Shown piece after piece: positions 9,362-18,860 of a stretch of DNA of 64,000 bases. Source of the stretch: Ensifer sp. IC4062 (GTDB lineage: Bacteria; Pseudomonadota; Alphaproteobacteria; Rhizobiales; Rhizobiaceae); assembly GCF_020193575.1 (NCBI RefSeq), contig NZ_JADYVD010000026.1, positions 1-64,000 of the forward strand, written 5' to 3'. The notes beneath the pieces are model-generated. The model was not told the DNA's origin. It ran no database searches and saw only the letters and a program-made list of their open reading frames with translations. The position numbers were made by a program, and so were the translations under genes. Numbering within the stretch: position 1 is the stretch's first letter; each line of letters starts with the position of its first letter.

Positions 9362-10252
9362 TCAGCGGCGCTCTAGCAGCCGGCAGATCTCTTCGAGCTG
9401 GTCAAGCGTCTTGTAGGCGATGCGCAGGTGTCCGCCGGAGGCCTTGTGGCTGACGGTAACCTCAAGACCGAGGCTGTCCGACAGCGTGCGCTCAAGCGCC
9501 AGCGTATCGGCATCCTTTTCCTCACGGCGCGGCGCCTTGGCGAAATTCGGATCATTCTGCGCCCGGATATCGTTCTGCGCCAGGCGTTCGGCCTCGCGCA
9601 CCGAAAGTCCCTTCGCGACGATATTGCGGGCCAGGGCCACAGGGTCGGAGGTCGGGATAAGCGCACGTGCATGGCCGGCCGACAGGCTGCCATCCGACAA
9701 CATGTCGCGCACCGGCTCCGGTAGCTTCAGCAGTCGCAGGCTGTTGGCCACATGGCTGCGGCTCTTGCCGATGATGTCACCGAGGTCGTTCTGCGTGTAG
9801 CCGTGCTCAGCGATCAGCTGTTCGTAGCCCAGCGCCTCTTCGAGCGGGTTGAGATCGGAACGCTGGACGTTCTCGACGATCGCGATCTCCAGCGCAGTTC
9901 GATCGTCCACGTCTCGCACAATCACCGGGATCTCGGTAAAACCGGCAAGCTGGGCCGCTCGCCAGCGGCGCTCGCCGGCGATGATCTCGTAGCGGTCGTG
10001 GCCGACGGTACGCACGACGACCGGTTGCACGATGCCGTGCTGGCGGATCGAGCTCGCCAGATCCTGCAGTTCCGCTTCGTCAAATTGGCGACGCGGGTTG
10101 CGAGGATTGCGCGATACAAACTCGATCGGCACGCGGCGATCAGGATTGAAAGGCGGCTGCGGCGTGGCGCCGCCTTGCAACGGCTGATCCATTTCGCCGA
10201 TCAACGCCGCAAGACCGCGGCCCAGACGCCTTTTGGAGCTGTCGTCGTTCAT
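9362..10252 (-). CDS. parB: Chromosome-partitioning protein ParB
   Basis: CTP-dependent DNA clamp of 296 residues that loads at parS and organises the origin region for segregation. Readable parts are the N-terminal ParA-contact segment RRLGRGLAALIGE, the CTP-binding domain with GERRWRAAQLAG and IVENVQRSDLNPLEEA, the parS-reading helix-turn-helix TQNDLGDIIGKSRSHVANSL, and a C-terminal dimerisation domain ending LEEICRLLERR. parA lies 33 bp upstream in the same orientation. Five parS-like palindromes lie within 10 kb to the right. This is the chromosomal (not plasmid RepABC) type, judged from its neighbours and the lack of repC. Confidence 0.97.
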   Translation of the reverse strand: MNDDSSKRRLGRGLAALIGEMDQPLQGGATPQPPFNPDRRVPIEFVSRNPRNPRRQFDEAELQDLASSIRQHGIVQPVVVRTVGHDRYEIIAGERRWRAAQLAGFTEIPVIVRDVDDRTALEIAIVENVQRSDLNPLEEALGYEQLIAEHGYTQNDLGDIIGKSRSHVANSLRLLKLPEPVRDMLSDGSLSAGHARALIPTSDPVALARNIVAKGLSVREAERLAQNDIRAQNDPNFAKAPRREEKDADTLALERTLSDSLGLEVTVSHKASGGHLRIAYKTLDQLEEICRLLERR

Positions 10253-10285
10253 CTGTCATCCAATCTTATTACGATTCCGAAACGA

Positions 10286-11080
10286 TTACGCCGCCTTGCG
10301 TTGCCGCTCGCGCTGGATCACCTCGGACGCCAATTGCAGATATGCCTGGCTTCCGGCGCACTTCAAATCATAGAGGATGGCCGGCTTGCCGTAGGACGGC
10401 GCCTCCGAAACCCGGACATTTCGCGGAATTAAAGTGTGATATACCTTGTCGCCCAAGTGGGTGCGGACATCGCTCACGACCTGCTGGGCGAGATTGTTAC
10501 GGGAATCAAACATCGTCAGGACGATTCCTTGGATATCTAGGCTCGGATTGACCGTTCGTCGCACTTGGTCGACCGTTTCCAGCAACTGGCTCAAGCCCTC
10601 CAGCGCAAAGAATTCGCACTGCAATGGCACGAGCACGGAATGTGCCGCGGCCATCGCGTTCATGGTCAGCAGATTGAAGGATGGCGGGCAATCGACCAGA
10701 ACATAGGAATAGGCGAGGGCCTCATGGGCTGCGAGCGCCTTGCGAAGACGAAACACCCGGTCGGATTCCCGCGCAATTTCCATCTCGATGCCGAGCAGAT
10801 CCATCGTTGAAGGCACAATCGAGAGGTTCGGTACCGCGGTGCTCTGAGCGATCTCACCGATTGCATGGCTTCCCATCATCAACTCATAGGAGGAAAGATG
10901 CCGATCCCGGCGCTGAATCCCGAGGCCCGTGCTGGCATTTCCCTGCGGATCGAGGTCGACAATCAGAACTTTCTCGCCAATCGCGGCCAGAGCGGTCGCA
11001 AGATTGATTGCGGTCGTCGTTTTTCCGACCCCGCCTTTCTGGTTAGCAATTGTGATAATCCGATTTCTGGGGCCAAACAT
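10286..11080 (-). CDS. parA: Chromosome-partitioning ATPase ParA
   Basis: Deviant Walker-type ATPase of 264 residues that moves ParB-parS complexes along the nucleoid. The deviant Walker A motif KGGVGKT is at residues 15-21; VDLDPQGNASTGLG and DCPPSFNLLTMNA are the A' and Walker B regions. I chose the ATG at 11080 (MFGPRNRIITIANQ); a GTG at 11098 would add six residues and overlap the rsmG stop codon. It lies directly after rsmG and before parB, the usual mnmG-rsmG-parA-parB order next to the origin. Confidence 0.96.
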   Translation of the reverse strand: MFGPRNRIITIANQKGGVGKTTTAINLATALAAIGEKVLIVDLDPQGNASTGLGIQRRDRHLSSYELMMGSHAIGEIAQSTAVPNLSIVPSTMDLLGIEMEIARESDRVFRLRKALAAHEALAYSYVLVDCPPSFNLLTMNAMAAAHSVLVPLQCEFFALEGLSQLLETVDQVRRTVNPSLDIQGIVLTMFDSRNNLAQQVVSDVRTHLGDKVYHTLIPRNVRVSEAPSYGKPAILYDLKCAGSQAYLQLASEVIQRERQRKAA

Positions 11081-11094
11081 GTTTCGCTCGCCTA

Positions 11095-11736
11095 TCACTT
11101 CGTCCGACGTGAAAGATTTGCAATCTCGAGCACAACCGAATCTCGCTCGACGACACTCGCATGTTTTACCAGATCGAATTGAAACCGGCTAACGGCTTTG
11201 TCGACTTCCTGCTGGTAATCCCGCCCTTTATGAAAGTATGCGACCGCATTGGCACCTTCGCCGATCATCCACGGGGTACAATAATCAAGCAATTGGCTCA
11301 AATCGGCGAGTGCACGCGCCGAAATGGCGTCGCAACGGGGGACGATTGCACTCGCATTTTCGATTCGAACTGGGTGAACAGAGCCCCGGGCGCCGGTTTC
11401 ATTCAGCGCCACACGCAGAAACGCGCACTTCTTGTTGTTGCTTTCAACCAGGTGGACCCAACCGTCCCCAAGCTCGGCCAGGCAAATCGCCGTTATCACG
11501 CCGGGGAAGCCACCGCCACTGCCGAGGTCGACCCAGACCTTCGGCGTCGGCGCCAGTTGGACGATCTGCAGACTGTCGACGATATGGCGCCGCCATAAAT
11601 CCTCGAGGGTCGACGGCGCAACGAGGTTTATTGACTTCGCCCATTTCTGAAACAAGGCACCGAAGTGCTCGAGCTTCTCGACCGTTTCACGTGAAACACG
11701 CAATCCGTTCAAGCTTTCGGCCAGACTCGTTTTCAT
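11095..11736 (-). CDS. rsmG: 16S rRNA (guanine-N7) methyltransferase RsmG (GidB)
   Basis: S-adenosylmethionine-dependent enzyme of 213 residues that methylates G527 of 16S rRNA. The SAM-binding motif is [11 protein letters not shown], after [23 protein letters not shown] and [17 protein letters not shown] are typical of the family. It overlaps the mnmG stop codon by 4 bp and the next gene parA begins at its own stop, so translation is probably coupled. Codons 14-19 (VSRETV) are encoded by a perfect parS palindrome (11684-11697), so this stretch of protein is under a second constraint. Confidence 0.96.
   Translation of the reverse strand: MKTSLAESLNGLRVSRETVEKLEHFGALFQKWAKSINLVAPSTLEDLWRRHIVDSLQIVQLAPTPKVWVDLGSGGGFPGVITAICLAELGDGWVHLVESNNKKCAFLRVALNETGARGSVHPVRIENASAIVPRCDAISARALADLSQLLDYCTPWMIGEGANAVAYFHKGRDYQQEVDKAVSRFQFDLVKHASVVERDSVVLEIANLSRRTK
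11684..11697. promoter_or_regulatory. parS site 1, inside rsmG
   Basis: Perfect 14-bp palindrome GTTTCACGTGAAAC, flanked C...A, matching 15 of 16 positions of the parS consensus TGTTTCACGTGAAACA. It lies within the coding region of rsmG, about 600 bp upstream of parA. Confidence 0.9.
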
Positions 11737-13616
11737 TGTATAGCTTGCCTCGCCACACGCAGCTCATCCCGATCCTGGCGCTTCAGCCAGGTGAGGATTA
11801 GCGACACGGCGGCCGGTGTCATCCCATCGACCTTCGTTGCCTGCGCCAAATTGCGCGGTCTTTGTTGGGTGAGCTTCTGCTTCAACTCATTCGACAACCC
11901 CGGCAGCAGACCGTAATCGAAGTCTTCGGGAATGCTCGTGCTTTCTTCGCGGCGAATGCCGGCAATGTCCGCCGCTTGCCTTTCCATATAGACGCCATAG
12001 GCGGCGTCGATCTCCAGCGCCTCCACGACGCGCCCGTCAATTGTATCAAGTTCCGGCCACAGCGGTTTCAGCCCGACGATGGATTGCTCGGGATAAGACA
12101 AGATCTCAAAGGCCGATCGACGCTGACCATCCTGATTGAGCTTCAGGCCAAACCGCTTCCCCTCGGTCGGGGTCACCGAGAGGGACTGCAGCAGCGCACG
12201 CCCGCTCTCATAGTACCCCTTCCACTCTTCGAAGCGCTGCTGACGAGTCTCGCCCACTAGGCCCAGATCGATACCGATCGGCGTCAGCCGCATGTCGGCG
12301 TTGTCAGCGCGAAGCGACAGCCGATACTCGGCGCGCGATGTGAACATTCGATAGGGTTCGGCGATGCCGCGCGACGTCAAGTCATCGATCATAACGCCGA
12401 TATAGGAGTCGGTACGGCTGAAATGGAACGGCGCACGACCCAACGCGGCAAGAGCGGCATTCAATCCCGCAACCAGGCCCTGGGCGCCTGCCTCTTCATA
12501 GCCCGTCGTCCCATTAATCTGACCGGCAAGGAACAGACCAGGCGCCTTCCGCACCGCTAGAGAGAGTTGCAGTTCGCGCGGGTCGACATGGTCGTATTCG
12601 ATTGCATAACCGGGCTGCAGGATGGTCACATCCTCCAATCCCGGAATGGTCCTGATAAAGGCATCTTGGACCTCCTCTGGCAACGAGGTCGAAATGCCAT
12701 TGGGATAGACCGTATCGTCGTCCAACCCCTCCGGCTCCAGGAAGATCTGGTGGCCGTCGCGCTCGCCGAAGCGAACGATCTTGTCCTCGATCGACGGGCA
12801 ATAGCGAGGGCCAACGCCTTCGATCTGACCGGAATACATTGCCGACCGATGGATGTTCTCGGCAATGAGCTTGTGCGTCGCTTCCGTCGTGCGCGTCACA
12901 CCGCAGTCGATCTGCCGATTTACGATCTCGTCGGTCAAGAACGAGAAGGGCACCGGATCCTCATCGGGGCCCTGGCGGCCGACGCGATGCCAGTCGATTG
13001 ACCGGCCGTCGAGCCGAGCGGGTGTGCCCGTCTTCAATCGCCCCAGATTAAGCCCGAAGCGCGCCAAGGTCTCAGACAGACCGATCGACGGCTCTTCTCC
13101 AACGCGGCCAGCCGGAATCTTGCGATCGCCAATGTGGATCAGACCTCTCAGGAACGTGCCGGTCGTGAGCACGACCGCTGCGGCGCGAAAGGTCCGACCG
13201 TCCTTCATGACAACGCCACGGACCACGCCATCTTCGGTCAGCAAGTCAAAAGCATCCCCCTCGATAACCAACAGATTGTCGACCGCATCAATCGCGTTTT
13301 GCATCGCCTCCCGATAAAGTTTGCGATCCGCCTGTGTCCGGGGACCCCGAACGGCGGGTCCCTTGCGGCGATTGAGCAGACGAAACTGGATGCCGGCGGC
13401 GTCGGCGACGCGTCCCATCAGGCCGTCCAGAGCGTCGATCTCCCTGACCAGATGACCCTTGCCCAGGCCGCCGATGGCCGGGTTGCAAGACATGACCCCG
13501 ATTGTGTCGCGCCTGTGTGTGATCAGCGCGGTGCGGGCGCCAAGTCGCGCCGAGGCGGAAGCAGCCTCGCAGCCGGCATGTCCGCCGCCAATCACGATGA
13601 CATCATAACTTGACAT
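11733..13616 (-). CDS. mnmG: tRNA uridine-5-carboxymethylaminomethyl synthesis enzyme MnmG (GidA)
   Basis: FAD protein of 627 residues that, with MnmE, installs the cmnm5 group at wobble U34 of several tRNAs using methylene-tetrahydrofolate. The N-terminal dinucleotide motif [10 protein letters not shown] begins at residue 10. [22 protein letters not shown] and the [15 protein letters not shown] region follow, and [15 protein letters not shown] is a family signature. The C-terminal helical domain binds MnmE. Its partner gene mnmE lies immediately upstream, separated by 99 bp that contain a parS site. Start ATG at 13616. Confidence 0.97.
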   Translation of the reverse strand: MSSYDVIVIGGGHAGCEAASASARLGARTALITHRRDTIGVMSCNPAIGGLGKGHLVREIDALDGLMGRVADAAGIQFRLLNRRKGPAVRGPRTQADRKLYREAMQNAIDAVDNLLVIEGDAFDLLTEDGVVRGVVMKDGRTFRAAAVVLTTGTFLRGLIHIGDRKIPAGRVGEEPSIGLSETLARFGLNLGRLKTGTPARLDGRSIDWHRVGRQGPDEDPVPFSFLTDEIVNRQIDCGVTRTTEATHKLIAENIHRSAMYSGQIEGVGPRYCPSIEDKIVRFGERDGHQIFLEPEGLDDDTVYPNGISTSLPEEVQDAFIRTIPGLEDVTILQPGYAIEYDHVDPRELQLSLAVRKAPGLFLAGQINGTTGYEEAGAQGLVAGLNAALAALGRAPFHFSRTDSYIGVMIDDLTSRGIAEPYRMFTSRAEYRLSLRADNADMRLTPIGIDLGLVGETRQQRFEEWKGYYESGRALLQSLSVTPTEGKRFGLKLNQDGQRRSAFEILSYPEQSIVGLKPLWPELDTIDGRVVEALEIDAAYGVYMERQAADIAGIRREESTSIPEDFDYGLLPGLSNELKQKLTQQRPRNLAQATKVDGMTPAAVSLILTWLKRQDRDELRVARQAIQ

Positions 13617-13670
13617 TCCAATGCTCCAGCTAGCCAGCCCTGATTCTGAATTTCCTCAGGCGAGTCAAGA

Positions 13671-13686
13671 GGTTTCACGTGAAACG
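13671..13686. promoter_or_regulatory. parS site 2, mnmE-mnmG gap
   Basis: GGTTTCACGTGAAACG contains the perfect 14-bp palindrome GTTTCACGTGAAAC (13672-13685). It lies in non-coding DNA between mnmE and mnmG. Confidence 0.9.
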
Positions 13687-13715
13687 CTGCCAATGACTCG
13701 CGGTCGTTGTATCGT

Positions 13716-15041
13716 TTATTTCCCGATACAGAACTCCGAAAATATCACATCGAGCAAGTTCTCGACATCGACGCGCCCCGTTATGCGTCCGAGCGCGTCA
13801 CTCGCGACGCGCAATTGCTCCGCCTGAATATCCAATCCCAAAGCCTCCGCTGAGAAGCTGCGCTCAAGAGCAGCGCACGCCTGACGAAGACAATCGACGT
13901 GGCGTTTCCGCGATGGCATCGACAAGGACGTCTTGCCTGCCAGGTCCGGAAGGTAGGCTCGCAACGCTTCCAACAGATCCGCGATACCGGCTCCCGTCTT
14001 GGTCGACAGGAAAATATCCGCATCGCTCGGCAACCATGAAACATCGCCCCGGTCGATCTTTGTCGCGACCCTCATGACCGGAATATTTTCCGGTATGGCT
14101 TCGCCCAGAGCAAAACGTGCCGGATTCTCCGATAGCAGCAGCACGAGATCGGCTCGTCCGATAGTCTCGCGCGCACGTCGAATTCCCTCTCGTTCCACCA
14201 GTTCATCGGTCTCCCGCAAGCCGGCAGTGTCGAACAATTTCACTGAGAATCCGGCTAACGAAAGATCGACGGAAATGATATCGCGGGTGGTGCCGGCTAT
14301 CTCCGTCACGATCGCGACATCGCGCTTTGCCAACGCATTCAGGAGACTCGACTTTCCCGCGTTTGGTTCGCCGGCAATGACGATCCTGAGGCCATCGCGA
14401 ATGATCTCGGCCAGCCCCGCCTGGCCGATATGCTCTTCGATTTCATTGCGGAGCTTCTCCATATCCTTCCAGATCGAAGCGCTGACCGATCCCGGAACAT
14501 CATCCTCGTCCGCGAAATCGAGTTCGGCTTCGATCATCGCCCTCGCATGCGTCAGGCGCCGCCCCCAAGCTTCGTAAAGCACCGACTGCCCGCCACCCGA
14601 ATGCTCGAGCGCCAGGCGGCGTTGCATCTCCGTTTCAGCCGCAATCAGGTCTGCAAGGCCTTCGACCTCCACCAGATCCATCTTGCCGTTTTGAAAGGCG
14701 CGCCTCGAAAACTCGCCCGCCTCCGCGTGACGCAGGCCGTCCACGCGCGCAAGCTCTTCCAATATCGCATGGACAACCGCTCGCCCGCCGTGCACCTGCA
14801 TCTCGCAGCAATCCTCTCCGGTGAAGGATGCCGGTCCCGGAAAGTAAAGCACCAGCCCGCTATCTAATGGCTCACCGTTTCGAGTCCGAATCGTTCTCAA
14901 GGTCGCGGTGCGGGCTTGCGGCAGAGGGCCGCAAAGCCGCGCAATTGCCTCGGCCGTAGCCGGCCCGCTAAGCCGGATAACGGCTACGCCCGCGGGCAGG
15001 GCGCCGCTCGATAGTGCATATATCGTATCCGTAAATTGCAT
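13716..15041 (-). CDS. mnmE: tRNA modification GTPase MnmE (TrmE)
   Basis: GTPase of 441 residues that works as a complex with MnmG on wobble uridine. The N-terminal tetrahydrofolate-binding domain starts MQFTDTIYALSSGALPAGVA. The G domain has the P-loop GEPNAGKSSLLNAL, the G2/G3 segment AGTTRDIISVDL and DTAGLRE, and the protein ends in CIGK, the C-x-G-K motif with the catalytic cysteine. I chose the ATG at 15041 from the family N-terminus; an in-frame ATG at 15068 would add nine residues unlike the family. It is followed by mnmG in the same orientation. Confidence 0.95.
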   Translation of the reverse strand: MQFTDTIYALSSGALPAGVAVIRLSGPATAEAIARLCGPLPQARTATLRTIRTRNGEPLDSGLVLYFPGPASFTGEDCCEMQVHGGRAVVHAILEELARVDGLRHAEAGEFSRRAFQNGKMDLVEVEGLADLIAAETEMQRRLALEHSGGGQSVLYEAWGRRLTHARAMIEAELDFADEDDVPGSVSASIWKDMEKLRNEIEEHIGQAGLAEIIRDGLRIVIAGEPNAGKSSLLNALAKRDVAIVTEIAGTTRDIISVDLSLAGFSVKLFDTAGLRETDELVEREGIRRARETIGRADLVLLLSENPARFALGEAIPENIPVMRVATKIDRGDVSWLPSDADIFLSTKTGAGIADLLEALRAYLPDLAGKTSLSMPSRKRHVDCLRQACAALERSFSAEALGLDIQAEQLRVASDALGRITGRVDVENLLDVIFSEFCIGK

Positions 15042-15422
15042 CGGGCTACCGCGCGTCCTCGAGCGCAATGCGTTGGCTGCAAGCTCGGTTTCGTATTCTG
15101 TCTCTGAGGGCTAGGGTCAGTTGCATCAAGGGAGAACATCTTTTCGCCCGAGCAACTCTCGCCATTTCTGCACCGGGTGCAGAGCGCCGCGACTTATGCA
15201 CCTGCCGGCGACGGAAATCAAGCATCTCCGGCTCGGCACGCCGGTCATGCACGAGGGCAATGCGGTTGTTTCACGTGAATCATCGTGAAACTGACGAGTG
15301 ACATCGGTCCTGCGCACAATCGCTTTCGGAGAATCCGGCTAATGAAATGACTAGTCTCCACAAATAGAAATGGCCAGGACGCGAAACGCCCCGTCCATTT
15401 CTACAGAGAACCTGAAACTGCG
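15042..15422. other. 381-bp gap between mnmE and rho
   Basis: The gap holds one parS-like site (15267-15282), closely followed by a half-site TCGTGAAAC (15283-15291). No convincing protein-coding frame is present. It must include the mnmE promoter and the 3' end of the rho transcript; no clear intrinsic terminator for rho was found. Confidence 0.5.
15267..15282. promoter_or_regulatory. parS-like site 3
   Basis: TGTTTCACGTGAATCA differs from the parS consensus TGTTTCACGTGAAACA at one position. The core TCACGTGA is intact. It lies in the non-coding mnmE-rho gap. Confidence 0.8.
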
Positions 15423-16688
15423 TCAGGTGTTCATCGATTCGAAGAAGTCGCTGTTGGTCTTCGTCTGCTTCAGCTTGTCGATCAGGAACTCGATCGCATC
15501 GGTGGTGCCCATTGGGGCCAGGATGCGGCGCAGAACGAAGATCTTTTGGAGATCCTGTCGCGGCACCAGGAGATCCTCCTTACGTGTGCCGGACTTGAGG
15601 ATGTCCATGGCCGGGAAGATGCGCTTGTCTGCGACCTTGCGATCCAGCACGATTTCGGAGTTGCCGGTGCCCTTGAACTCTTCAAAGATCACTTCGTCCA
15701 TCCGGCTGCCGGTATCGATAAGTGCCGTCGCGATGATCGTCAGCGAGCCGCCTTCCTCGATGTTACGTGCCGCGCCGAAGAAACGCTTCGGACGCTGGAG
15801 TGCGTTGGCGTCGACACCGCCGGTGAGCACCTTGCCGGATGACGGCACCACGGTGTTGTAGGCGCGGCCGAGACGGGTGATCGAATCGAGCAGAATGACG
15901 ACGTCCCTGCCATGCTCGACGAGGCGCTTCGCCTTCTCGATGACCATTTCCGCAACCTGCACGTGGCGCGTCGCCGGTTCATCGAAGGTGGAGGATACGA
16001 CCTCGCCCTTCACCGAGCGCTGCATGTCGGTCACTTCTTCCGGACGTTCATCGATCAAGAGAACGATCAGATAGCACTCCGGATGGTTCGCGGTAATCGA
16101 ATGGGCGATGTTCTGCAGGAGCACCGTCTTACCGGTGCGCGGCGGTGCCACGATCAGCCCGCGCTGGCCCTTGCCGAGCGGCGCCACCAGATCGATGACG
16201 CGAGCGGAAAGGTCCTTCGACGTCGGAACCTCGAGCTCCATCTTGAAGCGCTCGTTCGGGTAGAGCGGCGTTAGATTGTCAAAGTGCACTTTGTGCCGGA
16301 TTTTTTCCGGATCGTCGAAGTTGATCGTGTTGACCTTCAGCAGCGCGAAGTAGCGCTCGCCTTCTTTCGGACCGCGAATCGGGCCTTCGACCGTATCACC
16401 GGTCTTCAACGAAAAGCGTCGGATCTGCGAGGGAGAAATATAGATATCGTCCGGCCCGGGAAGGTAGTTTGCGTTGGCGGAGCGCAGGAAGCCAAAACCG
16501 TCCTGCAACACCTCGACGACGCCTTCACCGATGATCTCGATTTCCTGCGTCGCGAGCATCTTGAGGATCGCGAACATCAGCTCCTGCTTGCGCATCGTGC
16601 TGGCGTTCTCGACCTCGAGCTCTTCGGCAAAGGCCAGGAGATCGGTCGGCGTCTTGTTCTTAAGTTCTTGAAGCTTCATTTCAGCCAT
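15423..16688 (-). CDS. rho: Transcription termination factor Rho
   Basis: Hexameric RNA helicase of 421 residues that ends transcription of untranslated RNA. The N-terminal region [20 protein letters not shown] and the RNA-binding cold-shock-like fold ([20 protein letters not shown]) are followed by the ATPase core with Walker [14 protein letters not shown], the Walker B region [18 protein letters not shown] and the R-loop/Q-loop region. Length and order are normal. It lies between mnmE and hemJ, the usual order around the rhizobial origin. The start ATG at 16688 is preceded by 194 bp of non-coding DNA with a parS-like site. Confidence 0.97.
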   Translation of the reverse strand: MAEMKLQELKNKTPTDLLAFAEELEVENASTMRKQELMFAILKMLATQEIEIIGEGVVEVLQDGFGFLRSANANYLPGPDDIYISPSQIRRFSLKTGDTVEGPIRGPKEGERYFALLKVNTINFDDPEKIRHKVHFDNLTPLYPNERFKMELEVPTSKDLSARVIDLVAPLGKGQRGLIVAPPRTGKTVLLQNIAHSITANHPECYLIVLLIDERPEEVTDMQRSVKGEVVSSTFDEPATRHVQVAEMVIEKAKRLVEHGRDVVILLDSITRLGRAYNTVVPSSGKVLTGGVDANALQRPKRFFGAARNIEEGGSLTIIATALIDTGSRMDEVIFEEFKGTGNSEIVLDRKVADKRIFPAMDILKSGTRKEDLLVPRQDLQKIFVLRRILAPMGTTDAIEFLIDKLKQTKTNSDFFESMNT

Positions 16689-16811
16689 GAAGGGTCCACG
16701 TGTGTATGGGAATGGAAGTTGGCGTGATTTTTGTAAAGGGAGCTGCGAGAAGGAAGAGGCAGGCTCTAAACTTGGTCAGGCCACAGGAAGAAGGAGATGC
16801 GTGAAAATAGC

Positions 16812-16825
16812 GATTCACGTGAAAC
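16812..16825. promoter_or_regulatory. parS-like site 4, upstream of rho
   Basis: GATTCACGTGAAAC keeps the TCACGTGA core and differs from GTTTCACGTGAAAC at one position. It lies in the non-coding gap between hemJ and rho. Confidence 0.78.
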
Positions 16826-16882
16826 GCCGCAAGGGCCTCCGGCAAATTAGCGACAACTATTGCAGCTAAAAATCGATTGAAT

Positions 16883-17422
16883 TCAAAACGGTTTCACGAC
16901 GACCATGATGACGATGAGGATCATCAGCAGCGTCGGTGCCTCGTTCATCAGCCGCCAGTAGCGTGCATCACGGCGATTCTCGTCGCGCCCGAAGGCTTTA
17001 ACCGCACGGCTGAAATGCACGTGCACAATGGTCAACAGTGCAACGAACAAGAGCTTGGCGTGCAGCCAGCCGCCCTGAAAGCGGTAGACGCTCCATGCCA
17101 GGTAGAGGCCGAGCGCCCACGAGATCATCATTGCCGGGTTCATGATGACCTTCAGCAGGCGCTGCTCCATCATCTTGAACGTTTCCGATTGCGCCGATCC
17201 CGGTGCCGCATCGGTGTGATAGATGAAGAGACGCGGCATATAGAGAAGTGCCGCCATCCACGATATCACCGCGATGACGTGCAGCGCCTTGATCCAGAGG
17301 TAGAGGTCATCCGGCTGCCAGACGAAGAGGCTCAACAACAGCAGAAAAAACGCCGAAATTGCAATCCATGCTCGCAGACGGGCTCTGTTCCCCGGCCCGC
17401 TATCGGTCTGGCGCTCCGCCAT
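16883..17422 (-). CDS. hemJ: HemJ-type protoporphyrinogen IX oxidase
   Basis: Integral membrane protein of 179 residues, with four or five hydrophobic segments, of the UPF0093/HemJ family. The family oxidises protoporphyrinogen IX to protoporphyrin IX late in heme synthesis. LWIKALHVIAVISWMAALLYMPRLFIYH contains the conserved first histidine and the MARLF-type MPRLFIYH segment; MNPAMMISWALGLYLAW and WLHAKLLFV carry further conserved residues. The ATG at 17422 overlaps the hemE stop codon and has GGGAGG upstream. Adjacency to hemE strengthens the call, since both act in the same pathway and no hemG or hemY is seen nearby. Confidence 0.9.
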   Translation of the reverse strand: MAERQTDSGPGNRARLRAWIAISAFFLLLLSLFVWQPDDLYLWIKALHVIAVISWMAALLYMPRLFIYHTDAAPGSAQSETFKMMEQRLLKVIMNPAMMISWALGLYLAWSVYRFQGGWLHAKLLFVALLTIVHVHFSRAVKAFGRDENRRDARYWRLMNEAPTLLMILIVIMVVVKPF

Positions 17423-18453
17423 CACCGCCTCCCGCGGACCCGTGACACCAATGCCGTCACGTTCGCCGGGTCCGCTTGGGGAGTAATCCCATGTCCGAGA
17501 TTGAAGATCAGCGGTCCGTGGCCAAGCACATCGAGAATCCGGTCGATCCCGCTTTCCAACGCCGCACCGCCGGCCACGACCCGCATCGGATCAAGATTAC
17601 CCTGCACAGGGCCATCCTTCTGCAGCTCGGCCGCGAACGATAGCGGCACCGACCAATCGAGCCCGATCGCATCTGCGCGCGTTGCCTGCCGGTAGTCCTT
17701 GAGCAGGAGCCCGGCACCTTTCGCGAAGGCAATGACCTTCGCTGACGGCCGCCGTGCCCGAACAGAGGCGATCATCCGGCGCACCGGTTCGGCTGCAAAG
17801 CGGGCAAATTCCTCCTCGCCGAGCACACCCGCCCAGGAGTCGAAGATCTGCACTGCATCCGCGCCCGCGTCGATCTGCTCCACCAGGTAGTCGGCGGAGA
17901 TGTCCGCGAGGAACGCCAGCAAATCGCCGAATTCCTTCGGATGGCGATAGGCAAAGAGACGGGCAGGGGCCTGATCCGGCGTACCGTGACCCGCAATCAT
18001 GTAGGTTGCGACGGTCCATGGGGCGCCACAGAAACCAAGCAGCGTCGTTTCGGTCGGCAGTTCCCGCCTCAGTCGTGAAACGGTCTCGATGACGGGCCGG
18101 AGGTGATCGGAGACACCGGCGCCGCTGAGCCGCGCGATGCCGTCCGCCTCGATCGGATCCATCTTTGGCCCATGACCCTCTTCAAAGCGAACATTCCGCT
18201 GGAGAGCGTCCGGGATCACGAGGATATCGGAAAAGAGGATCGCCGCATCGAAGGCATAGCGCCGGATCGGCTGCAAAGTCACTTCGACAGCCAGGTCGGG
18301 CGTGTAGCAGAGATCAAGGAAACTTCCCGCCTTGGCGCGGGTCTCGCGATATTCCGGGAGATAGCGTCCCGCCTGGCGCATGAGCCAGATCGGTGGAGGC
18401 GTTAGACATTTCCCGTCCAGCACCTCGAGAACTTTGCGACCTGTCTCGCTCAC
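17422..18453 (-). CDS. hemE: Uroporphyrinogen decarboxylase
   Basis: A 343-residue TIM-barrel enzyme that decarboxylates the four acetate side chains of uroporphyrinogen III to give coproporphyrinogen III. The signature [20 protein letters not shown] lies near the N-terminus; [17 protein letters not shown] and [10 protein letters not shown] are other family blocks, and FNLGHGI lies near the end. It reads leftwards away from the putative origin, with hemJ translationally overlapping downstream. hemE directly beside the origin is a conserved alphaproteobacterial arrangement, as in Caulobacter. Confidence 0.97.
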   Translation of the reverse strand: MSETGRKVLEVLDGKCLTPPPIWLMRQAGRYLPEYRETRAKAGSFLDLCYTPDLAVEVTLQPIRRYAFDAAILFSDILVIPDALQRNVRFEEGHGPKMDPIEADGIARLSGAGVSDHLRPVIETVSRLRRELPTETTLLGFCGAPWTVATYMIAGHGTPDQAPARLFAYRHPKEFGDLLAFLADISADYLVEQIDAGADAVQIFDSWAGVLGEEEFARFAAEPVRRMIASVRARRPSAKVIAFAKGAGLLLKDYRQATRADAIGLDWSVPLSFAAELQKDGPVQGNLDPMRVVAGGAALESGIDRILDVLGHGPLIFNLGHGITPQADPANVTALVSRVRGRR

Positions 18454-18676
18454 CCGCGGCTTCTCCTAAACTATAAGAAAACTGATATTTAAAAGGTTTC
18501 TATTTCTTAGAGTCGGTGGCTATCAAGGATTAAAATCAATCCGCAATTCATCCAAAGGCCGTGCCGCCGCCGCGAGAAGCGGGGAGAAGAATACCAATCT
18601 GCTGATCTAGACCAAGGAGAAGGCAGAAAACGTTTTAGAATCTGGGGGTTATGCTCTTCGCGATTCTTTCGCTTCC

Positions 18677-18685
18677 TGTGGACAA
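18677..18685 (-). promoter_or_regulatory. DnaA-box-like site
   Basis: TTGTCCACA on the minus strand differs at one position from the TTATCCACA consensus. It lies within the hemE-ppsR gap. Confidence 0.65.
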
Positions 18686-18724
18686 ACTGTCGAAACGCGT
18701 GACACTTTGTCGTCGCCATGAGTC

Positions 18725-18733
18725 TTTTCCACA
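18725..18733 (+). promoter_or_regulatory. DnaA-box-like site
   Basis: TTTTCCACA differs at one position from TTATCCACA. It is in opposite orientation to the site 40 bp to the left. Confidence 0.6.
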
Positions 18734-18784
18734 TGGCATGTTCGAGGTTCTCCGGCCGGGTCAGGGATGTGAATAAGTCGGCGC

Positions 18785-18793
18785 TTTTCCACT
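18785..18793 (+). promoter_or_regulatory. Weak DnaA-box-like site
   Basis: TTTTCCACT differs at two positions from TTATCCACA. It lies 60 bp from the preceding box in the same orientation, which supports it a little. Confidence 0.4.
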
Positions 18794-18860
18794 TGCCTGA
18801 ATAGCCGCCGCGCCGTTACCTGTTTCTGTCCCGGCCTATCAACAGCCCCCGGAGAATTGC

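Larger units (their letters stand above)
18454..18860. other. Probable chromosomal replication origin (oriC), hemE-ppsR gap
   Basis: Gene-free 407 bp between the divergent hemE and ppsR genes. It has an AT-rich stretch (about 18467-18550, including TATTTAAAAGG and GGATTAAAATCAATCC) and, on the ppsR side, three DnaA-box-like sequences: TGTGGACAA (18677-18685, reverse of TTGTCCACA), TTTTCCACA (18725-18733) and TTTTCCACT (18785-18793). Chromosomal origins next to hemE are established for Caulobacter and Sinorhizobium meliloti. parAB and a parS cluster nearby support the call. The limits of the functional origin are not visible from the sequence alone. Confidence 0.8.

Noticed and set aside
16886..16905. 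GTTTCACGACG near the hemJ 3' end as a parS site
   Set aside because: Only one half-site matches and the second arm is missing.
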